From Streptomyces sp. SDr-06 (GTDB taxonomy: Bacteria > Actinomycetota > Actinomycetes > Streptomycetales > Streptomycetaceae): a DNA stretch of 64,000 nt. The DNA lies in the NCBI RefSeq assembly GCF_003324565.1, contig NZ_QOLA01000028.1, positions 1 through 64,000 of the forward strand. Direction: 5' to 3'. Positions 1 to 9,203 of this stretch are shown here, in pieces. The stretch's first letter is position 1, and each line of letters opens with the position of its first letter. The position numbers and the translations under genes are program-made. The notes under the pieces are model-generated. The model was not told the origin of the DNA. It saw only the letters and a program-made list of their open reading frames with translations, and made no database searches.

Positions 1-732
1 CAGACCCCGCTCGTCCCGCACCACGATCGTCAGACCCGGCACCAGAAAAGCCGTCTGCCGCGCCCGCTGATACAGCGTCTCCAGCGACAGCTTCGCGTCC
101 TTGAGGAAAATCTGGCGATCGGCCCAGTAGCGCACACGCGTGCCGGTGCGGTTCTTGGGCACGCGCTTGCCCTTGAGCAGGCCGTTGCCCGGGTCGAACG
201 GCGAGTCGGGGCCCTGCTCGGTGAAGATGCCGGGCACGCCGCGCCGGAAGCTGATCGCGTGCGTGGCGCTGTTGCGGTCGACCTCCACGTCGAGGCGGGC
301 CGACAGGGCGTTCACCACGGAGGCGCCCACCCCGTGCAGACCACCGGACGCCGCGTAGGAGCCGCCGCCGAACTTTCCGCCGGCGTGCAGCTTGGTCATG
401 ACGACCTCGACGCCCGAGAGCCCGGTCTTGGGCTCGACGTCGACGGGGATGCCCCGCCCGTTGTCACGCACCTCGACGGAGGCGTCGTCGTGCAGGATCA
501 CTTCGATGTGGTCGCAGTAGCCGCCCAGGGCCTCGTCGACGGAGTTGTCGATGATCTCCCAGAGGCAGTGCATCAGGCCGCGACTGTCCGTGGACCCGAT
601 GTACATGCCAGGTCGCTTGCGGACCGCTTCGAGGCCTTCGAGTACGAGCAGATGCCGAGCGGTGTAGTTGGAGCCGTCGCGGTCTGCCCCGCTCAGCAGC
701 GCAGTGGACGGAACGGACGTCTCGGCGGTCAC
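1..732 (-). CDS. parE: DNA topoisomerase IV (type IIA) subunit B, N-terminal part
   Basis: The first 244 codons of a type IIA topoisomerase ATPase subunit; the 3' part lies beyond the window edge. The GHKL ATPase signatures are intact: E59 and N63 in EIIDNSVDEA, DNGRGIP at 90-96, HAGGKF at 116-121 and the ATP-lid glycine motif GGLHGVG at 130-136. The start is GTG at 732, preceded on the minus strand by GCGAGGAGCG. The protein would pair with a ParC/GyrA-like subunit to relax and decatenate DNA. I call it ParE rather than GyrB because it sits beside hrdB and begins MTAETSVPS, as I remember for the second gyrB-like gene of streptomycetes. GyrB cannot be excluded from this fragment alone. Confidence 0.9.
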   Translation of the reverse strand, partial: MTAETSVPSTALLSGADRDGSNYTARHLLVLEGLEAVRKRPGMYIGSTDSRGLMHCLWEIIDNSVDEALGGYCDHIEVILHDDASVEVRDNGRGIPVDVEPKTGLSGVEVVMTKLHAGGKFGGGSYAASGGLHGVGASVVNALSARLDVEVDRNSATHAISFRRGVPGIFTEQGPDSPFDPGNGLLKGKRVPKNRTGTRVRYWADRQIFLKDAKLSLETLYQRARQTAFLVPGLTIVVRDERGL

Positions 733-1165
733 GCAGTTCGCTCCTCGCTGAATTTCAATTGCGCCCCTGTGGGTAAGGGGCCGGCGTCGGTCGCCGGTCA
801 GAGGGTACCGAGGCCTGGTAGAGCCGTTGTAACGCCACCCTCGCGAATCCTCATGCTAGTCCAGCATCGCAAGCGTGTTCGATCCCTCGTGCGGGTGATG
901 CGGATATCACGTTCCCATTCAGGCATGAACCATTTAGGCTCCGGGCACGTCCTCATGAACAACCGGCAACCCCGCCGGGAGGGCCAAACGAGACAAGCAA
1001 CGCGAAACCCGTAAAGCTCCGCAATACGGCTCATTCGCCGCCAACCGGCAGCAGACAGCCACCTTGACCAAGAACTTTCGAGGAAAAGCCACGAGCGGGA
1101 ACGTTTTCGGCCTGGTTGGATGTTGACCCTGGTACGACAGCTCGTCGAGCTAGAGAAGAGGCGAC
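733..1165. other. Intergenic region between divergent parE and the DUF7455 gene
   Basis: About 430 bases without a convincing gene. It should hold the divergent promoters. An inverted repeat ATGCT-N5-AGCAT lies at 853-867, and beside it CGCAA-N4-GTTCG (868-881) matches 8 of 10 fixed positions of an actinobacterial LexA box. A TTGACC hexamer at 1123-1128 could be a -35 element for the downstream plus-strand gene. None of these is strong alone. Confidence 0.4.
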
Positions 1166-1396
1166 GTGACTACTGTTCTGACCCCCGCGAGCCCCCTGAC
1201 GGCCGCCGACCGTTGCGACCGCTGCGGCGCACAGGCCTACCTTCGCGTAGTCCTGACCAGCGGCGGCGAACTGCTCTTCTGCGCTCATCACGGACGTAAG
1301 TTCGAGCCGGAACTGAAGAAGATCGCCGCTGACATACAGGACGAGACGGACCGCCTCACGGCGGTGCCCGAGTCCGCAGGCGACGAGGATCGCTGA
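1166..1396 (+). CDS. DUF7455-family small zinc-knuckle-like protein
   Basis: A 76-residue soluble protein of the small actinobacterial family found beside hrdB in streptomycetes. The N-terminal half has C17-x2-C20 (DRCDRC) and a second cluster at C39 with H41/H42 (LLFCAHHG), which looks like a four-ligand zinc site. The rest is a charged helical tail rich in K, E and D. No signal peptide or membrane segment is present. The start is GTG at 1166 behind AGAAGAGG, six bases upstream. Its function is not established; a nucleic-acid- or protein-binding zinc knuckle is an inference from the Cys/His spacing. It is monocistronic and ends in a strong terminator shared with the convergent protease gene. 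Confidence 0.85.
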   Translation: MTTVLTPASPLTAADRCDRCGAQAYLRVVLTSGGELLFCAHHGRKFEPELKKIAADIQDETDRLTAVPESAGDEDR

Positions 1397-1440
1397 GACC
1401 TCGCATCACGACGAGCCAGGGCCGGTCCAGGACCGGCGAC

Positions 1441-1476
1441 GGGCGGTCGCTTCCCGTGCAGGGGAAGCGACCGCCC
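1441..1476. terminator. Bidirectional intrinsic terminator
   Basis: A perfect 15-bp stem (arms 1441-1455 and 1462-1476) with a 6-base loop, followed by GTTT. It lies between the convergent DUF7455 and trypsin-like genes and can serve both. Confidence 0.85.
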
Positions 1477-1505
1477 GTTTCATGCCCGCCCGCGGTGCGG
1501 GACGA

Positions 1506-2318
1506 TCAGAGGCCCGAGGACCACGGCACGGCCGACATCCGGGTGTAGACGCCGGGGTTCTCCGCCTGCCCGCATCCGTTCCCCCAGGACACCAGGCCGA
1601 TGAGCCGGCCCTGGGCCACCAGCGGCCCGCCGCTGTCGCCCTGGCAGGCGTCGTGGCCGCCCGCAGGATCGCCCGCGCACAGCATGGTGGACCGCAGGTA
1701 CGTTCCGTCGGAGTTCGCCGGGTAGGCGCGCTCACAGACCCCGTCCTGGAGGACCTGGACCGGGGCCGAGCGCAGCGCCGTCGGATAGTTGCCGCCGCCC
1801 GTGGTGTCGCCCCAGCCGTAGACCGTGGCCCGCATGCCCGGCTGGTACCCGGGGTCCCCGGCCGGAGCCGGGGCGATCACGGAGGAGGCGGGCAGCGGAC
1901 TGGCCAGGGTCAGCACCGCCAGATCGCCCGCGTTGGTCCCCGCGTCGTAGCCGGGGTTGATCCACGTGGCGCTCACCGCGATCTCCTGCCCCGCGTTCGA
2001 CCGCAGCTCCGTGCGGCCCGCGATCACCTTGAGGTCCCGCACCCGCGACACGTCCACGCCCAGCACGTCACTGCGCAGGCAGTGCGCCGCGGTCAGGACC
2101 TTGGTGGGCGAGACCACGGCTCCCCCGCAGAACTGGCCCGCGCGCGTACCCCCGAACCGGTCACGGCTGGAGAGCGCCACCACCCAGGGGCTGTCGGAGA
2201 TCCCGACCTGCTGCCCGCCGATGACGACCTCGTCGGCGGTCGCGGACGGCGGCGCGCCCAGGGCGGTGACCGCAAGGGCGGCCGTCCCCGTGACGGCTCG
2301 GGCGATCAAGCGGCGCAT
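1506..2318 (-). CDS. Secreted trypsin-like serine protease (S1 family)
   Basis: A 270-residue chymotrypsin-fold protease with a Sec/Tat-type signal peptide: MRRLIARA, then a hydrophobic stretch, with likely cleavage near A27-A29. The mature chain starts at VVIGG, so activation needs removal of only a short propeptide. The catalytic triad is H79 (LTAAHC), D132 (GDLAVL) and S229 (GDSGGP). D223, six residues before the serine, is the trypsin-type S1 residue, so cleavage after Arg or Lys is predicted. Cysteine pairs typical of the family are present. The start is ATG at 2318 behind AGGAG; an in-frame start at 2351 lacks a site. It is probably an exoprotease or developmental protease; the natural substrate is unknown. 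Confidence 0.92.
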   Translation of the reverse strand: MRRLIARAVTGTAALAVTALGAPPSATADEVVIGGQQVGISDSPWVVALSSRDRFGGTRAGQFCGGAVVSPTKVLTAAHCLRSDVLGVDVSRVRDLKVIAGRTELRSNAGQEIAVSATWINPGYDAGTNAGDLAVLTLASPLPASSVIAPAPAGDPGYQPGMRATVYGWGDTTGGGNYPTALRSAPVQVLQDGVCERAYPANSDGTYLRSTMLCAGDPAGGHDACQGDSGGPLVAQGRLIGLVSWGNGCGQAENPGVYTRMSAVPWSSGL

Positions 2319-2405
2319 ACGGTCTCCTGACTCTCGGTGACACAGGCACACCCAGAGTCATTCAGCCGACCGCGCACCGCACCCTCGGTGACGTACGACC
2401 GCGAC

Positions 2406-3959
<1,554 letters not shown>

Positions 3960-4124
3960 GAACAACCTCTCGAAACGATGGAAAACGGCTTCCGGCCCCG
4001 CCCAGGATCGGGCCGGAGCCGACGACCACCGGCTGGGGATGTGCCGGGGGCGCGGGCTGAACCTCGGAGCTGCACAGCGCCACGCATGGCGGCTGTATTC
4101 CCTCCTCGGCTGTTACCTCTTAAG

Positions 4125-4151
4125 TCATCGCATGGTTCCGAGGAGTGTTAC
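4125..4151 (-). promoter_or_regulatory. Candidate hrdB promoter of the ShbA (ECF sigma) type
   Basis: On the minus strand GTAACA (4146-4151) and CGATGA (4125-4130) are separated by 15 bases, about 165 bases before the hrdB start. As I recall, this resembles the hrdB promoter recognised by the ECF sigma factor ShbA in Streptomyces griseus. A second GTAACA lies at 4111-4116. The rest of the 3960-4281 gap shows no gene. Confidence 0.6.
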
Positions 4152-4281
4152 GGGCAATCTTCGTGGCCCGAGTCACACCCCAAAGGCGACTAAGGGGTCA
4201 CAAGGGACGGATACCCCGTAATCGAGCGCGCCGGACCCCCTCCGAGATCCGGCGGCACAGCGTGTCCGGCGGAGGCCCGGG

Positions 4282-5166
4282 TCAGTGCTCACGCGGCGCG
4301 GGAACGACCCGCTCCACCTCCGGGTGGACGGTGAGCAGTTGACGCACGGCGGTCTCGGCCGCGATGGGGTCGCCGTTGGCGAGGGCGTCCACGATCCGCC
4401 CGTGGTGCGCGAGGGAGGCGTCCGAGGGGCGGTCACAGCCGGTGACCGGGGCCCCGGAGACCTGGAGCGCGGCCGAGACGATGCCGGAGAGGTGCTCCAG
4501 CATCCGGTTGCCCGCGAGCTGGATCAGCAGGGAGTGGAACTCGGCGTCGGCGCGGGAGAACGTGATCGCGTCCCCCTGCCCCAGGGCGTGGCCCATGATC
4601 TCCACCATGTCGCCGAGGCGCTGCTGAACGTCCTCGCGGCCGTGGCCCGCGGCCAGGCGCGCGGCGAGCGGCTCGATGGTCCAGCGCAGCTCGGCCAGCT
4701 CGCGCCGCTGGTCGTCGCGCTGGGGGCCGAAGGCGCGCCACTCGATGATGTCGGGATCCAGCAGGTTCCAGTCGCTGACCGGACGGACCCGGGTGCCGAC
4801 GTTGGGCCGGGCGCTGACCAGCCCCTTGGCCTCGAGCACGCGCAGGGACTCGCGGACGACCGTGCGGGAGACCTCGAACCGCTGGCCGATCTCCTCGGGC
4901 ACGAGCGGGCGGTCCGCGCCCAGGTCGCCGGAAACGATCATCTGGCCGAGCTGCTGGACGAGTTGACCGTGCAGACCCCGGCCCCGGCTGCCCGCCGCGC
5001 GCCGGCCCACCCGGCCGAGCTCCGCGTCCCCGCCGTCCCAGGAGGGGGTGCCGATCCGGTCGGACGGGCGCGCCTCCCCGTAGGGATAGCGGTCGAGTTC
5101 GCCCGGGGCGGAGAGGCCGGAGTCGGCGGTGCGGGCGGTCATCATGGTGTGCGCAAGGGTGCTCAT
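4282..5166 (-). CDS. whiH: Sporulation regulator WhiH (GntR/FadR family)
   Basis: A 294-residue FadR-subfamily regulator. The N-terminal 60 residues are low-complexity. A winged helix-turn-helix follows at about 65-130, with the core FEVSRTVVRESLRVLEAKGLV. The C-terminal all-helical FCD ligand-binding domain (about 150-280) keeps metal-site-type His residues such as the one in ADAEFHSLL. Its position beside hrdB and its sequence match WhiH, needed for sporulation septation in aerial hyphae. The start is ATG at 5166 behind AAAGGG. WhiH genes are known to be switched on by the sporulation sigma factor WhiG, and a WhiG-like -10 lies upstream. The effector ligand is not evident. Confidence 0.93.
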   Translation of the reverse strand: MSTLAHTMMTARTADSGLSAPGELDRYPYGEARPSDRIGTPSWDGGDAELGRVGRRAAGSRGRGLHGQLVQQLGQMIVSGDLGADRPLVPEEIGQRFEVSRTVVRESLRVLEAKGLVSARPNVGTRVRPVSDWNLLDPDIIEWRAFGPQRDDQRRELAELRWTIEPLAARLAAGHGREDVQQRLGDMVEIMGHALGQGDAITFSRADAEFHSLLIQLAGNRMLEHLSGIVSAALQVSGAPVTGCDRPSDASLAHHGRIVDALANGDPIAAETAVRQLLTVHPEVERVVPAPREH

Positions 5167-5258
5167 GCACCCTTTGTCGGCGGGACCGCGGCACCCCTTG
5201 AGGTCTTTGGTGAAAAGCACACGAAAGGGTGATCACCGCCCACCCCGCAATTGACGCT

Positions 5259-5285
5259 TTATCGGAAAGAAGCGGGCATACCCAA
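5259..5285 (-). promoter_or_regulatory. Candidate sigma-WhiG promoter of whiH
   Basis: On the minus strand TCCGATAA (5259-5266) matches 7 of 8 bases of the WhiG -10 consensus GCCGATAA, about 93 bases before whiH. The -35 tetramer at the expected 15-base spacing (TTGG, 5282-5285) fits TAAA poorly, so only the -10 is persuasive. Confidence 0.45.
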
Positions 5286-5326
5286 GGGAGTTGTGGGCAG
5301 ATCCTCGCTCTCTGGTCGCCAGCGGC

Positions 5327-7048
5327 TCACCAACGGGCCCTGGCACGCAGGCCGGTGACCAGGTATGCGCAGATCAGAACGGTGAGGGACAACGCGAGCG
5401 CGGCTCCGACCGGTTCGGCGAGCAGATGCAGGGCGGCGACGAGCCAGTGGTCGAACGCGTGCGGCCACCGCACCAACGCCAGGTCGCGCAGCCGGTCGGG
5501 GAGCCCGGCGGCCGAGCGCACCGAACGCCCCTCCACCGCCTTCCTCAGGAGCGGTACGACGAGGACCGGCACGGCCAGCACCGCCGCGAGGCCCGCGGTG
5601 GTGGCCCGGAAGATCCCCGCGGCGAGCAGCCCGGCCCAGGCACAGCCGACCGCGAGTCCGGCCCAACTGGCGCCCAGCGCAGGCCATTCGGCAGGCACCT
5701 CCGCCATGTCGCCCCCGTACACCAGCCGCAGAGTCTCATGGTCGACGGCGACCGTGAGGGCGGCGATCAGGAGGGCCACCGCGGCACTCACGGCGAGCTT
5801 GGCGCAGAGCAGGCCGAGCCGCCGCGGAACGGTGCCGCGGTCCGCGGCGAGCGCCGGATAGCGGTACTCGTCCCCGAAGGCGAGCGCGCCGAACAGGCCC
5901 GAGCCGAGCGCGGCGGGCGGCAGCGGAAGCAGCCCGGGCCAGGCGGCGAGGAGCCGCGGCAGCGGGGTGTGCCCGCCGCGGGCGAGCAGCACGGAGAGGA
6001 CCGCAGACAGCGCCAGAACGCCCGCCGCGAGCAAGAAGGTTGTCCGTACGCCGAGGAGCCTGCGCAGTTCGTACCGCAGGGGGCGCAGCGGGGTGCGGGC
6101 GGGTCGGCGGGTGATGGGTGGTTGGGAACCACGGGGCGGGGCGGTGCGTTCCTGGGGTGGGACGGTGACGCTCGGGCCGGTGTCGCCGATCTCGTCCGCG
6201 AGCCGGTGCAGCAGCACGCCGTTGCGGAAGGCCGTCTCCCCGACCTCCGCGCAGCTGCTGCCGTACACGGACAGGTGGCTGCCGTCCTCGGCGACCACCT
6301 CCACGGAGCGCTGGGCGGCGCGTGCCTCGCGGCTGACCAGGTCGCCGAGGCGGGCGGCGTGCGGGGTGGCGACGGCGACGCGCGGCCGCAGCCGGGTGCG
6401 GGCGAAGGCGGTGGCGTCCTGGTCGGCGACGAGCCGGCCGCCGTCGATCGTGACCACACGGTCGGCGATCCGTGCCGCCTCCTTGGGGTCGGAGAACGTG
6501 CACAGGACGGTGCCGCCGTGGTCGGCGTGACCGCGCAACAACCCGTGGAGCCAGGCGATCTCGCGGGGCGAGAGGCCCTCGGCGGGCTCGTCGAGGAGGA
6601 GGGTGTGCGGGTCGCCGAGCAGGGCGGCGGCGAGGCCCAGGCGGCGGTGCATGCCGAGCGAGAGGGTGCCCAGGCGCTGGTCGGCGAGGCCGGAGAGGCC
6701 GACGACCTCCAGCATCTCGTCGGCGCGCGACACCGGCACACCGGCCACGGTGCACATCAGCTTGAGCTGACCCCGGGTGGTGCGGGCGGGGTGACCGGGC
6801 ACGTCGCCGAGGAGGGTGCCCACCTCGCGGGCCGGGTGGGCGAGTTCGTGCATGGTGCGGCCGCGGAAGTAGGTGACGCCCCGGCCCGGTTCGAGTTCGA
6901 GCATCAGGCGCAGGGCCGTCGTCCGGCCCGAGCCCGGCGCGCCGAGCAGGGCGGTGAGCTGCCCGGGTCTCGCCTCGAAGGTGAGGTCGTCGACGACGGG
7001 CGGAAGGTCTCGACGGGGGGCGCTGGTGAGTCCGATTGCCTGGAGCAT
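5327..7048 (-). CDS. Fused ABC transporter: ATPase domain plus ABC-2-like membrane domain
   Basis: A 573-residue half-transporter with the ATPase first (about 1-230), then a linker and a C-terminal membrane domain of about six hydrophobic segments (from about 345 on). Walker A reads GAPGSGRT (36-43), with Arg in place of the invariant Lys. The signature loop is TLSLGM, a common ABC-2 variant, and Walker B is TLLLDEPAEGL. The start is ATG at 7048; upstream codons in frame look non-coding. The cargo is unknown. It lies downstream of whiH in the streptomycete order, but there is no evidence of a developmental role. The Arg substitution could lower ATP hydrolysis. Confidence 0.85.
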   Translation of the reverse strand: MLQAIGLTSAPRRDLPPVVDDLTFEARPGQLTALLGAPGSGRTTALRLMLELEPGRGVTYFRGRTMHELAHPAREVGTLLGDVPGHPARTTRGQLKLMCTVAGVPVSRADEMLEVVGLSGLADQRLGTLSLGMHRRLGLAAALLGDPHTLLLDEPAEGLSPREIAWLHGLLRGHADHGGTVLCTFSDPKEAARIADRVVTIDGGRLVADQDATAFARTRLRPRVAVATPHAARLGDLVSREARAAQRSVEVVAEDGSHLSVYGSSCAEVGETAFRNGVLLHRLADEIGDTGPSVTVPPQERTAPPRGSQPPITRRPARTPLRPLRYELRRLLGVRTTFLLAAGVLALSAVLSVLLARGGHTPLPRLLAAWPGLLPLPPAALGSGLFGALAFGDEYRYPALAADRGTVPRRLGLLCAKLAVSAAVALLIAALTVAVDHETLRLVYGGDMAEVPAEWPALGASWAGLAVGCAWAGLLAAGIFRATTAGLAAVLAVPVLVVPLLRKAVEGRSVRSAAGLPDRLRDLALVRWPHAFDHWLVAALHLLAEPVGAALALSLTVLICAYLVTGLRARARW

Positions 7049-7261
7049 CGCTTCTCTCGCGGTAGGTGAGACCGCTCGGCGGCAGGGGGCGGGTACCGCA
7101 GCAAGATAACGCGACATTTAGGACTTTTGACGCAGGCCTGGGGCGATGCGCCCCCGGACGTCAGGCCTTTGGGCGTGCCGCGGCCAGGGCCGGTGACAGC
7201 CGCGCAGCGACAAGAGCCTTGCCCTGGCGAGTGGCACCGGGCGGCGAGGCCGCGTCCCGCC

Positions 7262-8080
7262 TCAGCTGTTGCGGGCGATCACCTTGTGGATCCAGCCCGC
7301 ATAGGCGGGCGCGCTGGTGTAGAGCCCCGGGCCCTCGCTGCAGCGCACTCCCGGGGCACCTGGGCCGGAGGTCACACCGATGAGCTCCCAGCGCCCCGTC
7401 CGGTCCCGCTGGATCTGGGGGCCGCCCGAGTCACCGTGACACGCCATGGCCTTGGGCACCTGGCTGATCGTGCACAGGCGGGTGTGGTCCGCCCAGCCCG
7501 GCGCGCACTCGGAGACGGCACCCCTGCGCGTGTCGAGTTCCTGGAGCCGGTCGGGGAAGACCCACGGGACGTCGGGGGCGTCGTCGGTCCTGCCGAAGCC
7601 CAGGAGCCGGGTCGGGGTGCCGGGCCGGCCGGGCTTGTCGGCGATGCGGATGGGCTTCTCCGCGACGGGGCGGTTCAGCCGGAGCAGAGCGAGGTCGTCG
7701 CGGTTGAAGCTGCCTTCGCCGTTCCGGTACCCCGGGTGGGACACCGTCTTCGCCACCGACCGGACCGTGCCCCCGGAGTTCCTCCATTCACTGCCGATCC
7801 GCACGGTGCCGTCCAGGGTGACGAGCTTCGGGTCCACGCAGTGGGCGGCCGTGAGCACCCATTCCGAGTCGATCAGCGATCCCCCGCAGACACCCTTGCG
7901 CGTGGGGTCGTCCACCACGGTCACCGGGATCGACACCATGGCCGGGTAACGCTGCGTTGAATCCTTCCCGTTGACGATGGCTTGGGCGCTGCCGGACATC
8001 ATGGCGGCGCACACGGTCCCGGCCAGCGCCACCGCGGCGGTACGCGCCACCATGCGACGCGAGGACTTCAAGCTGAACAC
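7262..8080 (-). CDS. Secreted S1-family serine protease, atypical S1 pocket
   Basis: A 272-residue chymotrypsin-fold protease. The signal peptide runs to about A34 (SGSAQA), with the mature N-terminus IVNGKD, the classic activated S1 start. The triad is H80 (LTAAHC), D129 (RDDLALL) and S218 (GDSGGP). The residue six before the catalytic serine, Asp in trypsin and Ser in chymotrypsin, is Met212, so primary specificity should differ from the protease at 1.5-2.3 kb. The start is GTG at 8080 behind GGAG; the preceding in-frame codons to 8146 lack a ribosome site. It is monocistronic with unknown substrate. Confidence 0.9.
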   Translation of the reverse strand: MFSLKSSRRMVARTAAVALAGTVCAAMMSGSAQAIVNGKDSTQRYPAMVSIPVTVVDDPTRKGVCGGSLIDSEWVLTAAHCVDPKLVTLDGTVRIGSEWRNSGGTVRSVAKTVSHPGYRNGEGSFNRDDLALLRLNRPVAEKPIRIADKPGRPGTPTRLLGFGRTDDAPDVPWVFPDRLQELDTRRGAVSECAPGWADHTRLCTISQVPKAMACHGDSGGPQIQRDRTGRWELIGVTSGPGAPGVRCSEGPGLYTSAPAYAGWIHKVIARNS

Positions 8081-8343
8081 TAGTTCTCCGATCGGGCGAG
8101 CATGTTCGACGTGCTCAGCCTCCGCGATCAAGAGGAACCGATCCATCCGGTCAGTGGCCCTGTCCGAGGTCCGGCCAGCGGGCCCATGGAAGGTAGGGAG
8201 GACCCCCGAAGGGCATGTTCCGCATCCGTTCGGCGCGGCAACCCGCCCCCCTGACCCGGAGTGCGCAGATCACCCGCACCAGGCCCAACTCCTTTGGATT
8301 CCAACGGACTTGGACCGGCTCGCCGCTTCTCGTCGTCCCGGCT

Positions 8344-9108
8344 TCAGACCTCGGGCCGCAGCATGGGCGGGTTGAGCAGCGTCGCGCCGCCGGCCCGGAA
8401 CAGCTGGGCGGGGCGTCCGCCCTGCCGGGTCGTGGTGCCGCCGGCCGGGACGAGGAAGCCCGGGGTGCCGGTCACCTTGCGATGAAAGTTGCGCGGGTCC
8501 AGGGCCACGCCCCACACGGCCTCGTACACCCGGCGCAGCTCGCCGACGGTGAACTCGGCCGGACAGAAGGCGGTGGCCAGCGAGGAGTACTCGATCTTCG
8601 AGCGGGCGCGTTCCACCCCGTCCGCCAGGATCTGGGCGTGGTCGAAGGCGAGCGGGGCGGGCTGCTCGCCGTCCCGGCCGAATCCGCCCTCCTGGCCGAG
8701 CAGGTCCTCGACGGGGGCCCACCGCGCGCTGTGCGCGTCGCCGCCTGCGCGCGGCGCGGGCAGGTCGGGCGCGAGGGCGAGGTGGGCCACACTGACCACC
8801 CGCATCCGGGGGTCGCGCCGGGGATCGCCGTAGGTGGCGAGCTGTTCGAGGTGGGCACCGTTGGCGGGCGCCGGAGCCGACGGGTCCGAGGCGCACAGCC
8901 CCGTCTCCTCGCCGAGCTCCCTGGCCGCGGCGGCGGAGAGGTCCTCGTCGCCGCGGACGAATCCGCCGGGCAGCGCCCAGCGCCCCTGGAACGGTGGCTC
9001 CCCGCGGCGCACCACGAGCGCGCAGAGCGCGTGACGGCGCACGGTCAGCACGACCAGGTCGACGGTCACGGCGAAGGGCGGAAAGGCCGACGGGTCGTAG
9101 GGCGACAT
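8344..9108 (-). CDS. Nudix hydrolase with C-terminal winged helix (NrtR-like)
   Basis: A 254-residue two-domain protein. The N-terminal Nudix domain has a complete Nudix box from about residue 45 (GFVRGDE, seven residues, then RELGEETG), so hydrolysis of ADP-ribose-like or nucleoside diphosphate substrates is chemically possible. The C-terminal about 90 residues resemble the winged-helix domain of NrtR regulators (EFTVGELRRVYEAVWG), which bind ADP-ribose and repress NAD or sugar genes. I use ATG 9108; a GTG 33 bases upstream is an alternative and neither has a strong ribosome site. A small inverted repeat just upstream is a candidate autoregulatory operator. No NAD gene is adjacent, so regulated targets are unknown. 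Confidence 0.87.
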   Translation of the reverse strand: MSPYDPSAFPPFAVTVDLVVLTVRRHALCALVVRRGEPPFQGRWALPGGFVRGDEDLSAAAARELGEETGLCASDPSAPAPANGAHLEQLATYGDPRRDPRMRVVSVAHLALAPDLPAPRAGGDAHSARWAPVEDLLGQEGGFGRDGEQPAPLAFDHAQILADGVERARSKIEYSSLATAFCPAEFTVGELRRVYEAVWGVALDPRNFHRKVTGTPGFLVPAGGTTTRQGGRPAQLFRAGGATLLNPPMLRPEV

Positions 9109-9121
9109 GCGGCGATCATAG

Positions 9122-9136
9122 TCGTCTGCCTGACGA
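9122..9136. promoter_or_regulatory. Inverted repeat upstream of the Nudix regulator gene
   Basis: TCGTC-N5-GACGA (arms 9122-9126 and 9132-9136), 14 bases before the Nudix/winged-helix start. Position and symmetry suit an autoregulatory operator; this is inference. Confidence 0.4.
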
Positions 9137-9203
9137 TAAACACTCCCTTCGACACCGCCGGACACTTCTTCTCCTGGCGCACCTCCCGGGGTGCCCATCC
9201 GGC

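Noticed and set aside
868..881. LexA box upstream of parE
   Set aside because: Two mismatches, and topoisomerase genes are not usual SOS members; kept only as a note in the gap entry.
3960..3965. TTG start for hrdB
   Set aside because: The TTG sits immediately after the AGAGG ribosome site; GTG 3959 has proper spacing and matches the known HrdB N-terminus.
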